64,000 nt of DNA from JARRQJ01 sp963810615 (GTDB taxonomy: Bacteria; Pseudomonadota; Gammaproteobacteria; DRLM01). Positions 28,548-37,898 of the stretch are shown one piece after another (the stretch's first letter is position 1; each line of letters begins with the position of its first letter). The position numbers and the translations under genes are program-made. Under the pieces are notes generated by a model. It did no database searches, had not been told where the DNA came from, and saw nothing but the letters and a program-made list of their open reading frames with translations. Location of the stretch: assembly GCA_963810615.1 (NCBI GenBank), contig CAWEOA010000002.1:248001-312000 (forward strand). The letters run 5' to 3'.

Positions 28548-30821
28548 TCATTTGCCGGCGTGCACCAGCCCGCCCAGGCCGACGCTTTCCAGAACCTTTT
28601 CTACGTGTTCACGCACGGCAAGCGGGTCATCCATATCCAATACCTCGGCCAATATAGCCTTGGCCTGATCACTACTGATGTTACGAATCGCCCACTTCAC
28701 CCGCGCCAGGCTGGCCACACTCATACTCATGTGATCCACGCCCATCCCCAGCAGGACGATGGCGGCTACCGGATCACCGGCCATCTCGCCGCATACGCCC
28801 ACCGGTTTGCCTTGACGATGCCCGGATTCAATCACTTGATAAATAGCGCGCAGCACGGCGGGGTGCAAGGCATCATACAATCCCGCAACTCGCGCATTGT
28901 TGCGATCCACCGCCAGCAGGTATTGAGTCAAATCGTTGGACCCGATGGAAAGGAAATCCACGCGCCGCGCGATCGCTTCGCTTTGATAGACCGCCGAAGG
29001 CACCTCCACCATCACTCCCAGAGGCGGCATGGCGATGTTTTCGCCCGCCGCCAGCAGTTCGTGATAGGCACGCTCTATTAACAGCTTGGCTTCATCCACT
29101 TCCGATATTTGACTGACCATGGGTAACAACAGTCGAAGATTGTTCAAACCGACGCTGGCGCGCAGCATCGCCCGAAGTTGCACCAGAAAAATTTCGGGAT
29201 GATCAAGGGTGATGCGGATACCCCGCCAGCCGAGAAAGGGATTGTCTTCGACGATAGGAAAGTAGCTCAGCGGCTTGTCCCCGCCCACATCCAGGGTGCG
29301 CAACACCACCGGACGCGGCGCATAGGACTCCAGCACTTGGCGATAGATACGCTGTTGTTCCTCTTCACCGGGAAAACGATCGCGGATCATGAACGGAAAC
29401 TCGGTGCGATACAGGCCTATCCCTTCCGCGCCGCTGGTCAAGGATGGCGCCACATCGGAGATCAAACCGGAATTGGCGTAAAGCGGGATGCGCACACCGT
29501 CAGGCGTTTCCGCCGGCAGATCTTTAAGGCCTTCCAGGCCCGCCACCAGCATGGCCTCTTCCCGGGCCAAACGAATATATTCCGTACGCACCGCTTCCGA
29601 GGGATCGAGATACACACGCCCACGGTAGCCGTCCACCACCAGAGAATGTCCTTCCAAGCGCCCCGCGGGTAAATCAGTGGCGCCCACAACCGCCGGAACA
29701 CCGAGCGCCCGCGCCAAGATGGCCACATGGGATGAGCGTGAACCGCTGGCGGAAACCACCGCCAACAACTTTTCACGTGGCACTTCGGCCAGCATGGTAG
29801 CGGTAATCTCTTCACCCACCAGGATAGTGCGCTCGGGATAAGGCGGCGGACTGCGCCTACCGGCGCTTTGCAGGCACACCAGGATCCGCCGCCCCAGATC
29901 GCGAACATCCTGCGCGCGTTCGCGGAGATAGGGTTCATCCATTTGCTCGAACACGCGAGCCTGCTCATTGATGGTATCGCGCAGCGAACCCGAGGCCCAA
30001 TTACCGGCGCGGATACGCTGCACCAAGGCATTTAACAAGGTTTCACTGTTCAACATTAATGAATAGGCATCGAACAAGGCCCGTTCTTCGGCACGCAGGT
30101 GGACACCCACCCGCTCCCCCAAGGCCTGGATCTCCGCCTGCACCGTGGCCACCGCCGCCTTGAGGGTGATTATCTCCGCATCCACATTGGCGGGCTTACG
30201 ATCGGGTACGGCATTGAGATCAGCGGGCGGATACATCACAAACGCGATACCGATGCCTACCCCGGGCGCGCCTGCCAAGCCCTCAAGAATCGTCCCGGCC
30301 TTTAACAAAGTGCCGCTGCTGGAAAGCCGGCTGATCCCGCCGCTGGCTTCTGCATGGGCTATGGCTCCCGCCAACTGGGCCGCCATGGTAACGAGAAAGG
30401 CCACCTCGTCCTCGGCAAATTTGCGGCGCTGCCGTTGCCGCACCACCAACACTCCCAACACGCGGCGATGATGAATGATGGGGACGCCCAGAAAGCCGTG
30501 GTAATACTCCTCACCGGTTTCGGCAACGAACTGGTAACGGGGATGATCAGGGGCATTATCGAGATTGAGGGGCTCCGCCGTTTCCGCCACCACGCTCACC
30601 ACACCATCACCCATGGCAAGTGATACATGGCCGACGGCGGCGGGATTCAAGCCGTCGGTGGCCATCAACACATGGCGGCGCTGACTATAATCGGCGAGAT
30701 AAACAGAACACACGTCGGCAGCCATGGCCTGCTTGACGCGTTTGACGATGATGGCCAGGGCCTGATCCAGATCTCCGGCGCCCCCCACCTCTTGCACAAT
30801 ACGTCGCAGAACGTCAAGCAC
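28548..30821 (-). CDS. ptsP: Phosphoenolpyruvate-protein phosphotransferase PtsP (enzyme I-Ntr)
   Basis: First enzyme of the nitrogen-related phosphotransferase relay, passing phosphate from PEP to NPr. The 757-residue protein has an N-terminal GAF domain (about 16-155), the EI N-domain with active-site His365 in SRSSHVAILAR, and the C-terminal PEP-binding TIM barrel with LYRTEFPFM and GVCGEMAGD. I chose the GTG at 30821: GGAGGTGA lies five bases upstream, and MLDVLRRIV matches the start of E. coli PtsP. A GTG three codons earlier abuts the ribosome-binding site. It follows rppH, the order seen in enteric bacteria. Confidence 0.95.
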   Translation of the reverse strand: MLDVLRRIVQEVGGAGDLDQALAIIVKRVKQAMAADVCSVYLADYSQRRHVLMATDGLNPAAVGHVSLAMGDGVVSVVAETAEPLNLDNAPDHPRYQFVAETGEEYYHGFLGVPIIHHRRVLGVLVVRQRQRRKFAEDEVAFLVTMAAQLAGAIAHAEASGGISRLSSSGTLLKAGTILEGLAGAPGVGIGIAFVMYPPADLNAVPDRKPANVDAEIITLKAAVATVQAEIQALGERVGVHLRAEERALFDAYSLMLNSETLLNALVQRIRAGNWASGSLRDTINEQARVFEQMDEPYLRERAQDVRDLGRRILVCLQSAGRRSPPPYPERTILVGEEITATMLAEVPREKLLAVVSASGSRSSHVAILARALGVPAVVGATDLPAGRLEGHSLVVDGYRGRVYLDPSEAVRTEYIRLAREEAMLVAGLEGLKDLPAETPDGVRIPLYANSGLISDVAPSLTSGAEGIGLYRTEFPFMIRDRFPGEEEQQRIYRQVLESYAPRPVVLRTLDVGGDKPLSYFPIVEDNPFLGWRGIRITLDHPEIFLVQLRAMLRASVGLNNLRLLLPMVSQISEVDEAKLLIERAYHELLAAGENIAMPPLGVMVEVPSAVYQSEAIARRVDFLSIGSNDLTQYLLAVDRNNARVAGLYDALHPAVLRAIYQVIESGHRQGKPVGVCGEMAGDPVAAIVLLGMGVDHMSMSVASLARVKWAIRNISSDQAKAILAEVLDMDDPLAVREHVEKVLESVGLGGLVHAGK

Positions 30822-30847
30822 GCTCGTCACCTCCGCTGAGAGACGGC

Positions 30848-31378
30848 TCAGCGCTCCTCTGGAACAAGATCAACTACGCTATGATCAATCGTAATTTCCT
30901 GCGCGTCGTGCATCAGTAAAGGTGCGAGTTCACGCAAGGCCCTAACGTATACTTTTCGTTTGAAGGGGACTACCTTTCTCACCGGATACCAGTAGCTGAC
31001 CCAGCGCCAGTGATCAAACTCAGGACGGGGACTCCCCGTCAGACAGACGTCGCCGTCTTCGCCGGTCAAGCGCAACAAAAACCACTTCTGCTTCTGGCCG
31101 ATACATACCGGTTTATCATGATGACGGATCAAGCGCTGAGGCAAGCGGTAACGCAACCAGCCGCGGGTGTTTCCCATGATCTGCACCTGTTCCGGATAGA
31201 GGCCCAGCTCCTCATTCAGCTCCCGGAACAAGGCCTCTTCAGGGGTTTCGCTGGCGTGAATCCCCCCTTGCGGAAACTGCCACGCATCCTGACCGATGCG
31301 CCGTGCCCACAACAATCTGCCGAGATCATTGCTTAAAATGATCCCAACATTAGGTCTATACCCATCTAAATCAATCAC
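30848..31378 (-). CDS. rppH: RNA 5'-pyrophosphohydrolase RppH
   Basis: A Nudix hydrolase that removes pyrophosphate from the 5' end of mRNA to trigger RNase E decay. The 176-residue protein starts MIDLDGYRPNVGIILSND and carries the Nudix box, GGIHASETPEEALFRELNEE then LGL, with WQFPQGG just before. The start is GTG at 31378, fixed by family similarity; no clear ribosome-binding site lies upstream. It is upstream of ptsP on the same strand, a conserved pair. Confidence 0.95.
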   Translation of the reverse strand: MIDLDGYRPNVGIILSNDLGRLLWARRIGQDAWQFPQGGIHASETPEEALFRELNEELGLYPEQVQIMGNTRGWLRYRLPQRLIRHHDKPVCIGQKQKWFLLRLTGEDGDVCLTGSPRPEFDHWRWVSYWYPVRKVVPFKRKVYVRALRELAPLLMHDAQEITIDHSVVDLVPEER

Positions 31379-31537
31379 TTAAATAATAATTGTCGAATTT
31401 ATTGAATTCCATTTTTCCACAAAACAATCACTTCCTGCAAATCCCGATTAAGACCATCAAGCCTTTCCCGCCAATACTCGATTTACCTTTGCTTCAGTAC
31501 CTTCTATCCTTGGACTCTTTTTGCAACTACACAAACT

Positions 31538-32197
31538 ATGGCAATGACTCTGGCAATCTTTGACTTGGACAATACCCTCATAGGCGGCGACAGCGACTAT
31601 TTATGGGGCAATTATCTAGTTGCAGCGGGATTGGTGGATCAGGATTTCTATGAGCACGAGAATCAGCGTTTCTATGAAGAATATCGCCGTGGAAGCCTTA
31701 ATATCTACGAATTCCTCGATTTTTCACTGCGCCCCTTGGCGGATAATCCCCTGGACACCATGCTCAAGCTGCGCGACCGCTTCATGGCGGAAATCATCAC
31801 CCCCATCATCCTCCCCGCAGCCTTCGCCCTTATCGATGAACATCGGCGTCAAGGACATACGCCCGTGATCGTCACCGCAACCAACCGTTTCGTCACCGAA
31901 CCCATCGCGCGGGCCTTCGGGGTGGATCAGCTCCTGGCCACCGACCCGGAAATCATCGACGGCCGCTACACGGGTAGAGTAACGGGGACACCGACCTTCC
32001 GCGAAGGCAAGGTGACGCGTCTGCGGCATTGGCTATCGCACAACGACAGCACCCTCGCGGACAGCTGGTTTTACAGCGATTCCCATAACGATTTACCCTT
32101 GCTTGAGATGGTGACTCATCCAGTGGCGGTGGATCCGGACGAGACTCTGCAACAACATGCCGAAATGAGGGGCTGGTCCATCATCAGCTTGCGATAA
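31538..32197 (+). CDS. HAD-superfamily (IB) phosphatase
   Basis: A 219-residue phosphoserine-phosphatase-like hydrolase. Motif I FDLDNTL (about residues 7-13) supplies the two catalytic aspartates, VTATN is motif II, and YSDSHNDLPLL is motif III/IV. A small helical cap lies between. This subfamily acts on varied phosphomonoesters and the substrate cannot be read from sequence. The stop shares its last base with the start of the next gene (TAATG), tying it to the ABC transporter genes that follow. Confidence 0.88.
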   Translation: MAMTLAIFDLDNTLIGGDSDYLWGNYLVAAGLVDQDFYEHENQRFYEEYRRGSLNIYEFLDFSLRPLADNPLDTMLKLRDRFMAEIITPIILPAAFALIDEHRRQGHTPVIVTATNRFVTEPIARAFGVDQLLATDPEIIDGRYTGRVTGTPTFREGKVTRLRHWLSHNDSTLADSWFYSDSHNDLPLLEMVTHPVAVDPDETLQQHAEMRGWSIISLR

Positions 32198-33165
32198 TGG
32201 CGCCTCGCACTCTGCTCATTGCTTTGCTCGTCATTGCCGTGCTCAGCATCGTGGGGGCGGTCTCACTGGGAAGCATTCCCTTGGGATGGCGCGCGTTGGG
32301 GGCGGTAGCCTTGCACCACGGCACTGCCTTGGAACATACCTTGATTATGGACGTCAGACTGCCGCGGGTGATCGCCGCCTTTGCAGTGGGCGGCTTATTG
32401 GCGCTGGCGGGAACGCTGATGCAAGTCTTGTTGCGTAATCCCCTGGCGGATCCCTATATCCTGGGTGTTTCCGGCGGGGCTGCCGTTGCCGTCTTGACCG
32501 CCATGCTGCTTGGCCTCAGCGGTCTTGGACTCCCCATCGCCGCCTTCAGCGGAGCCCTGCTGACCATGCTGCTGGTTTTCTCCCTGTCCCGGGGAGGCGG
32601 TAGTTGGAACCCCGCGCGGCTGTTGCTCACCGGGGTGGTGGTCGCCTCGGGCTGGGCGGCGCTCATCGGCTTCATCCTGACCGTGAGCCCGGATACCGAT
32701 CTTAAAAACATGCTGTTTTGGTTGATGGGCGATCTCAGCTTTGCCGGAAACGCACTACCGGCCATGCTCGTACTCGGCATCGGCCTGCTGCTCGCGCTGG
32801 GCGCCGCGCGTGACCTCAACATTTTGGCCCGGGGAGAGTTTCAGGCCATGGCACTGGGCGTGGCCACGGGCACCTTGTCATTGCTTATCTACGTCTTGGC
32901 CTCTTTACTCACCGCCTCCGCGGTCACCCTGGCCGGGAGCGTAGGCTTCGTCGGACTCATCGTCCCGCACCTGATCAGATTATTGGGCGCAACGGATCAT
33001 CGCATCTTATTGCCGTGTTCGGTGTTGCTGGGCGGCAGCTTGGTGGTGACCGCCGATACCGTCGCCCGTACCGCCCTGGCACCGCAGCAACTCCCGGTGG
33101 GTATCATTACCGCTCTGCTGGGCGTACCCATGTTCCTGTATCTGCTCCACCGACGCGCGCGGTGA
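32197..33165 (+). CDS. BtuC/FecCD-family ABC transporter permease
   Basis: Inner-membrane permease of a cobalamin, haem or iron-siderophore importer. The 322-residue protein is hydrophobic throughout with about nine or ten helices. It has the family motifs LPRVIAAFAVGGLLALAGTL, NPLADPYILGVSGGAA and GFVGLIVPHLIRLLGATDHR, the last being the ATPase-contacting loop. It overlaps the HAD gene by one base and the ATPase by TGATG. No substrate-binding protein gene is adjacent, so the substrate is unknown. Confidence 0.92.
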   Translation: MAPRTLLIALLVIAVLSIVGAVSLGSIPLGWRALGAVALHHGTALEHTLIMDVRLPRVIAAFAVGGLLALAGTLMQVLLRNPLADPYILGVSGGAAVAVLTAMLLGLSGLGLPIAAFSGALLTMLLVFSLSRGGGSWNPARLLLTGVVVASGWAALIGFILTVSPDTDLKNMLFWLMGDLSFAGNALPAMLVLGIGLLLALGAARDLNILARGEFQAMALGVATGTLSLLIYVLASLLTASAVTLAGSVGFVGLIVPHLIRLLGATDHRILLPCSVLLGGSLVVTADTVARTALAPQQLPVGIITALLGVPMFLYLLHRRAR

Positions 33166-33944
33166 TGGAATTGCTCGTCGCTCAAGGGCTCGAGGTCGCT
33201 ATCGCCGACAAACAGGTCTGCCGGGATTTGGCGCTACACGTCCGCCGCGGTCAACGCTGGGCCGTCTTGGGAGCAAACGGCAGCGGTAAAACTACCCTGC
33301 TCCATACCTTGGCGGGTTTCCGTCCCGCGCAAGGGGGGGAAATCATGCTCGAAGGCAGACACCTGACTGCCTGGCAACCGCGCCAACGGGCGAGACTGCT
33401 AGGGATGTTGTTGCAACACTATGATGATCCCTTTCCGAGCACGGTGCTGGAAACCGCCCTCATCGGCCGTCACCCTCATCTCCAGCGCTGGGAATGGGAA
33501 GACAGCGATGATGTCGCGCAAGCACGCAGGGCGCTGGCGTTAATGGACCTGGCGGGATTTGAAAACCGCGCCATTGCAACCCTGTCGGGAGGTGAGAGAC
33601 GGCGTCTGGCTATCGCTACCTTGCTTACGCAAAATCCGCAGATCTTGCTGCTGGACGAACCGACCAATCACCTGGATCTTTTTCATCAGCTGCGTGCCTT
33701 GGACTTGTTTACCCGTCTCGCTGCTCAGGAAGCCCGGGCGCTCATCATGGTATTGCATGATATCACCAGCGCCGTCCGCTATTGCGATCACGCCTTGTTG
33801 CTGTTCGGCGCAGGTGAGACGCTGGCCGGCATGGTCGCAGACGTCGTCACCGAAGAAAACCTCGCCAGGCTTTACGGGCACCCGATTCGCCGCCTCACCG
33901 GTCCGGACGGAGATGTCTGGACGCCGGCTTTCAGTGCTGCCTAG
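33165..33944 (+). CDS. ABC transporter ATP-binding protein (BtuD/FepC type)
   Basis: ATPase partner of the preceding permease. From the ATG at 33165, which overlaps the permease stop, it has 259 residues. It shows Walker A GANGSGKT (36-43), the signature LSGGE (140-144), Walker B LLLDEPTNHLD and the switch histidine in VLHDITSA. The longer open frame starting at 33015 is only read-through within the permease gene. The cytoplasmic dimer would energise uptake of a metal chelate or cobalamin. Confidence 0.92.
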   Translation: MELLVAQGLEVAIADKQVCRDLALHVRRGQRWAVLGANGSGKTTLLHTLAGFRPAQGGEIMLEGRHLTAWQPRQRARLLGMLLQHYDDPFPSTVLETALIGRHPHLQRWEWEDSDDVAQARRALALMDLAGFENRAIATLSGGERRRLAIATLLTQNPQILLLDEPTNHLDLFHQLRALDLFTRLAAQEARALIMVLHDITSAVRYCDHALLLFGAGETLAGMVADVVTEENLARLYGHPIRRLTGPDGDVWTPAFSAA

Positions 33945-33950
33945 CAAGGA

Positions 33951-34988
33951 TTATTGGAAGGAATCCTTGTTGGCGGCCTTGGACGCCGCCTCATGTTTGG
34001 AGATGATACCGCGCTTCACCAAGTCGAGGAGACATTGATCCAAGGTCTGCATCCCGATATTTTGACCGGTTTGAATGGCTGAGTACATCTGCGGCACCTT
34101 GGCTTCGCGAATCAGGTTACGGATGGCGGGGGTTCCGATCATAATCTCGTGGGCCGCGACACGACCGCCGCCGGTCTTCTTCAACAGAGTCTGGGAAATC
34201 ACCGCACGCAATGATTCCGACAACATGGAGCGCACCATCTCCTTCTCGGCGGCGGGAAACACGTCGATAATACGGTCGATGGTCTTGGCGGCGGAACTGG
34301 TATGCAAGGTACCGAACACCAAGTGGCCGGTCTCGGCCGCGGTAAGCGCCAAGCGGATGGTCTCCGGATCGCGCATTTCGCCCACCAGGATGATGTCCGG
34401 GTCTTCACGCAGCGCGGAGCGCAAGGATTCATTGAACCCCAGCGTATCACGATGTACTTCACGCTGGTTCACCAAACACTTCTTGCTGGTGTGCACAAAC
34501 TCAATCGGATCTTCGATTGTGAGGATATGTCCGAACTCGGTGTTGTTCTTGTAATCGATCATGGCCGCCAAGGTGGTCGATTTACCGGAACCGGTCGGCC
34601 CCGTCACCAATACCAGACCGCGAGGGCTATCGGAGATGCCCTTAAACGCCATGGGAGCGCCCAACTCTTCCAGCGACAATATGTTGGAAGGAATGGTTCG
34701 GAATACCCCGCCCACACCACGATTGTGATTAAAGACGTTAACGCGGAAACGCGCCAAGCCCGGTATCTCGAAAGAAAAATCCGTCTCAAGAAACTCTTCG
34801 AAATCCTTGCGCTGCTTGTCATTCATTATGTCATATATCATGGAATGCACCGCCTTATTGTCCAGGGGCGGGACATTAACCCGGCGGACGTCGCCGTCAA
34901 TGCGAATCATGGGCGGCAATCCCGCCGATAAATGAAGATCGGAGGCGGCGTTCTTAACGCTAAACGCGAGTAATTCGGCTATGTCCAT
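33951..34988 (-). CDS. pilT: Twitching motility ATPase PilT
   Basis: Hexameric ATPase that retracts type IV pili. The 345-residue protein has an N-terminal PAS-like domain, Walker A GPTGSGKST (130-138), the Asp box ILTIEDPIEF, Walker B ILVGEMRDPET and the C-terminal AIRNLIREAKVPQMYSAIQT, which carries the AIRNLIRE motif needed for retraction. Length matches PilT (344 in Pseudomonas). It is divergent from yggS, a common gammaproteobacterial order. pilU, often next to pilT, is absent here. Type IV pili are therefore expected. Confidence 0.97.
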   Translation of the reverse strand: MDIAELLAFSVKNAASDLHLSAGLPPMIRIDGDVRRVNVPPLDNKAVHSMIYDIMNDKQRKDFEEFLETDFSFEIPGLARFRVNVFNHNRGVGGVFRTIPSNILSLEELGAPMAFKGISDSPRGLVLVTGPTGSGKSTTLAAMIDYKNNTEFGHILTIEDPIEFVHTSKKCLVNQREVHRDTLGFNESLRSALREDPDIILVGEMRDPETIRLALTAAETGHLVFGTLHTSSAAKTIDRIIDVFPAAEKEMVRSMLSESLRAVISQTLLKKTGGGRVAAHEIMIGTPAIRNLIREAKVPQMYSAIQTGQNIGMQTLDQCLLDLVKRGIISKHEAASKAANKDSFQ

Positions 34989-35152
34989 TAGCTGTTTCTC
35001 TCAGTCTGATTACTCAGCACATGGCTGATTACGAAAAGCATTTTACTCAAGCATCTTGATCCATTAGCGGCAAGGGACTCGAGTTCTTGATACCATTATA
35101 GGTAATGATTCATTTCGCCATTCAGACCATTGGTACCGATACCGCAAATATC

Positions 35153-35878
35153 ATGAACCCTCTTGGAGCAAACGACAATATCAAAGCAGAGGCTGTCAAT
35201 AGGCATCTCGATGCAATCCGTACGCGGATTGCGGCTGCAGAGCGAGACTGCGGGAGACGCCCCGGCACAGTCGCGCTGCTGGCTGTGAGCAAGGCCCAAT
35301 ACGCCGATGCGGTCCGGGCCGTTTATGATGCCGGACAACGCAACTTCGGTGAGAGTTATCTGCAAGAAGCCTTGGATAAACAGACCGCATTGAGTGACGC
35401 CGCGATTATCTGGCATTTCATCGGCGCCCTGCAATCCAATAAGACCGGCGAGGTTGCTCGACATTTTGCCTGGGTACACAGCGTCGATCGCCTAAAGATT
35501 GCCGCGCGTCTTAATGAACAGCGTCCGGCGGAGCTACCTCCTCTGAATATTTGCCTACAGGTCAATATCGGTGCTGAACAACAAAAGGCGGGGATCGCAC
35601 CTGCTCATTTGCCTCTACTCGCCGCTCAGGTACGAACCTTATCCCGACTGCGACTGCGCGGTTTGATGGCCCTGCCACCGGTAAGCAACAATGTCGAGAT
35701 ACAACGAGCCCACTTCCGACAATTGAAGCGCGCCTTCGAACAATTGCGAAATGACGGATATCCACTCGACACCCTTTCCATGGGCATGTCCACCGATCTT
35801 GAGGCCGCGATCGCCGAGGGCAGCACTCTGGTGCGCATCGGCACCGCACTGTTCGGCGAACGACCGCACAAGCCCTGA
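35153..35878 (+). CDS. yggS: YggS-family PLP-binding protein (PLP homeostasis)
   Basis: A pyridoxal-phosphate-binding TIM-barrel protein that keeps vitamin B6 and amino-acid pools balanced; no firm catalytic activity is known. The product from the ATG at 35153 has 241 residues. K47 in LLAVSKAQ is the PLP lysine, followed by FGESYLQEA and WHFIGALQSNK; SMGMSTDLEAAI lies near the C-terminus. An in-frame ATG at 35105 would add 16 residues not seen in the family. It starts the yggS-proC-yggT-yggU group. Confidence 0.94.
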   Translation: MNPLGANDNIKAEAVNRHLDAIRTRIAAAERDCGRRPGTVALLAVSKAQYADAVRAVYDAGQRNFGESYLQEALDKQTALSDAAIIWHFIGALQSNKTGEVARHFAWVHSVDRLKIAARLNEQRPAELPPLNICLQVNIGAEQQKAGIAPAHLPLLAAQVRTLSRLRLRGLMALPPVSNNVEIQRAHFRQLKRAFEQLRNDGYPLDTLSMGMSTDLEAAIAEGSTLVRIGTALFGERPHKP

Positions 35879-35962
35879 GGGAAATGCGTCAAGCCCGGTT
35901 ATAAATTATGGTAATCTTCGTTACAAATTCGTGGACTGCTCGAATCTAGAGATAGACGTTTT

Positions 35963-36793
35963 ATGAAAGACATCAATATTGCCTTTATCGGCGGCGGGAA
36001 CATGGCTCGCAGCCTCATTGGCGGCCTGCTTGACGACGGCATGCCGGCTGAGCGTATTTGGGTAGCCGACCCTAATGAATCCGTCTTGCGTAATCTCCAC
36101 GAACACTTCGCGATCCATACCACTACCAATAATAACGAGGCCGCGCTCAACGCCCGAGTGATTATCCTGGCAATCAAACCGCAACTCGCCAAGACCGTTG
36201 TCCGAGCGTTAGCATCAGCGATACAAAACGGTAGACCGCTGGTGATCTCTATCGCCGCCGGAATTTGCGAGACCGACCTGCGTTCGTGGCTGAGTGAAGA
36301 CACCGCCATCGTGCGCACCATGCCCAACACGCCGGCCCTGGTACGCAGCGGCGCCACCGCCTTATTCGCCAACAGCGCGGTCAGTAAAGAACAAAGGAAT
36401 CTGGCCGAATCCATCCTGCGAGCGGTCGGCATGACGCTGTGGGTGGATGATGAAAGCCTAATGGACGCAGTCACGGCACTGTCCGGCAGCGGACCGGCTT
36501 ACTTTTTCTTAATCATGGAAGCACTGGAAAATGCCGGCGAACACCTGGGCCTCCCTAGGGAAACGGCACGCCTACTCACACTGCAAACCGCCTTCGGCGC
36601 CGCCAAAATGGCCCTGGAGAGCAACGAAGACCTTGCAGAATTGCGCCAGAGAGTTACCTCTCCCGGCGGCACCACCGAACGGGCCATTAAAGTATTGCAA
36701 AATCACAAGTTAGAAGCAGTGTTCGATGAAGCGCTCAGCGCCGCGCATCAACGCTCGATGGAGTTGGCGAAAATCTTTGGGGGGAATAATTAA
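35963..36793 (+). CDS. proC: Pyrroline-5-carboxylate reductase
   Basis: Reduces pyrroline-5-carboxylate to proline with NAD(P)H, the last step of proline synthesis. The 276-residue protein has the dinucleotide-binding motif FIGGGNMARSLIGG at the N-terminus. It also has VRTMPNTPALVRSGATALFA and the family signature around SPGGTTERAIKVL in the C-terminal dimer domain. It is followed by yggT with no gap to speak of. Confidence 0.97.
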   Translation: MKDINIAFIGGGNMARSLIGGLLDDGMPAERIWVADPNESVLRNLHEHFAIHTTTNNNEAALNARVIILAIKPQLAKTVVRALASAIQNGRPLVISIAAGICETDLRSWLSEDTAIVRTMPNTPALVRSGATALFANSAVSKEQRNLAESILRAVGMTLWVDDESLMDAVTALSGSGPAYFFLIMEALENAGEHLGLPRETARLLTLQTAFGAAKMALESNEDLAELRQRVTSPGGTTERAIKVLQNHKLEAVFDEALSAAHQRSMELAKIFGGNN

Positions 36794-36794
36794 A

Positions 36795-37370
36795 ATGGAC
36801 AACCAATATGTCGCCGCTTCCACCATTTTTCTCATTCAAACCCTGTTTGGCCTGTATATTCTCATCGTGATGCTGCGGCTGATGTTACAGTGGGTACGCG
36901 CGGATTTTTACAACCCCGTGTCGCAATTCATCGTTAAAGCCACCAATCCACCCCTCAAACCCTTGCGCCGCATTATACCGGGATGGAGCGGCATAGACTT
37001 CGCATCAGTGCTATTGCTGTTAGCATTGCAGATACTGGAACTGTTTCTCATCAATATGGCCGTGGGGCGCGCCTCCGGCATTGCCGGTCTGTTCATCGGC
37101 TCCATCGCTGCTCTCTTGGAGTTATTGATCAATATTTTCATCGGCGCCATCCTTATCCAAGTCATCCTCAGCTGGGTGGCGCCCGGCAGCTATAATCCTT
37201 TAATCGGCCTGGTGCATAAAATTGCCGAACCCCTGCTGGCGCCGGCACGCCGGATCCTGCCTGCTTTCTCCGGGATTGATTTTTCTCCATTGGTGGCTTT
37301 AATCGTGCTGCAGTTGCTGAAAATTCTCCTGGTGGCGCCCATCGCCAACTTCGGGTACCACCTGGGCTGA
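36795..37370 (+). CDS. yggT: YggT-family membrane protein
   Basis: A 191-residue inner-membrane protein with two copies of the YGGT domain. Each consists of hydrophobic helices around an FYNPVSQFI/YNPLIGLVHKIAEPLL-type motif followed by P-RRI-P-SGIDF (residues about 53-76 and 138-165). The ATG at 36795 follows the proC stop by one base. Its role in E. coli is linked to osmotic stress tolerance in potassium-uptake mutants; otherwise it is unknown. Operon position between proC and yggU is conserved. Confidence 0.92.
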   Translation: MDNQYVAASTIFLIQTLFGLYILIVMLRLMLQWVRADFYNPVSQFIVKATNPPLKPLRRIIPGWSGIDFASVLLLLALQILELFLINMAVGRASGIAGLFIGSIAALLELLINIFIGAILIQVILSWVAPGSYNPLIGLVHKIAEPLLAPARRILPAFSGIDFSPLVALIVLQLLKILLVAPIANFGYHLG

Positions 37371-37373
37371 TAT

Positions 37374-37694
37374 ATGAGCGCCTCGTGGTATCGCTGGGAA
37401 GGCTCCGACCTGATACTCCACCTGCGCATTCAGCCCCGTGCGGCACATGACGAGATCGCCGGCCCACTGGGAAATTCCCTGAAAATCCGACTCACCGCCC
37501 CTCCGGTGGACGGCAAGGCCAACGAGCAACTGCGCAAGTTTCTCAGTGAACAGTGCGGCGTAGCAAAATCCCAAGTAACTGTATTATCAGGAGATACCAG
37601 CCGGGAAAAGCGTGTCAGGATTACCTCACCCCGCATTCTTCTTGCCGGGGTCGCCCCCGTCAGCGGACCAGGCAAGGGTGGCGACACGGAATAA
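37374..37694 (+). CDS. yggU: DUF167/YggU family protein
   Basis: A 106-residue alpha/beta protein of unknown function. The family motifs are visible: RIQPRAAHDEIAG near the start, then LKIRLTAPPVDGKANEQL and VLSGDTSREKRVRI. It lies three bases after yggT and completes the yggS-proC-yggT-yggU set. The Pro/Gly-rich tail is probably disordered. Confidence 0.9.
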   Translation: MSASWYRWEGSDLILHLRIQPRAAHDEIAGPLGNSLKIRLTAPPVDGKANEQLRKFLSEQCGVAKSQVTVLSGDTSREKRVRITSPRILLAGVAPVSGPGKGGDTE

Positions 37695-37898
37695 CTCCGC
37701 CCCCCCTCTAGTGCAAACTAGATCACAGCCTCAGGAACCATCCACAGCTATGCTCCTTTTCGCATCAAGGGAATATGCTTTGCAGCCGTTATTAATTGGT
37801 CTCTCTACATATTTGACGTTCCGCTAAAGCAAAGATGGAAGCGACCGATAATTCATTAGGGATTCAAAATCCATGGTGTAGTCTTGGAGAAGGCATCG
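37695..37898. other. Intergenic region before the dynamin-like gene
   Basis: It holds a small CTAGT-GCAA-ACTAG hairpin (about 37709-37722), a GGATT-CAA-AATCC hairpin near 37860 and AT-rich stretches that could hold a promoter. GGAGAAGG lies five bases before the ATG at 37899 and decides that start. No ORF is credible. Confidence 0.4.

Noticed and set aside
31379..31537. Cobalamin riboswitch upstream of the HAD-BtuCD genes
   Set aside because: I could not find the conserved B12-box core or a supporting fold in this short AT-rich gap.
33015..33164. 50-codon N-terminal extension of the ABC ATPase frame
   Set aside because: It lies inside the permease gene in another frame; the family-like protein begins at 33165 with a stop/start overlap.
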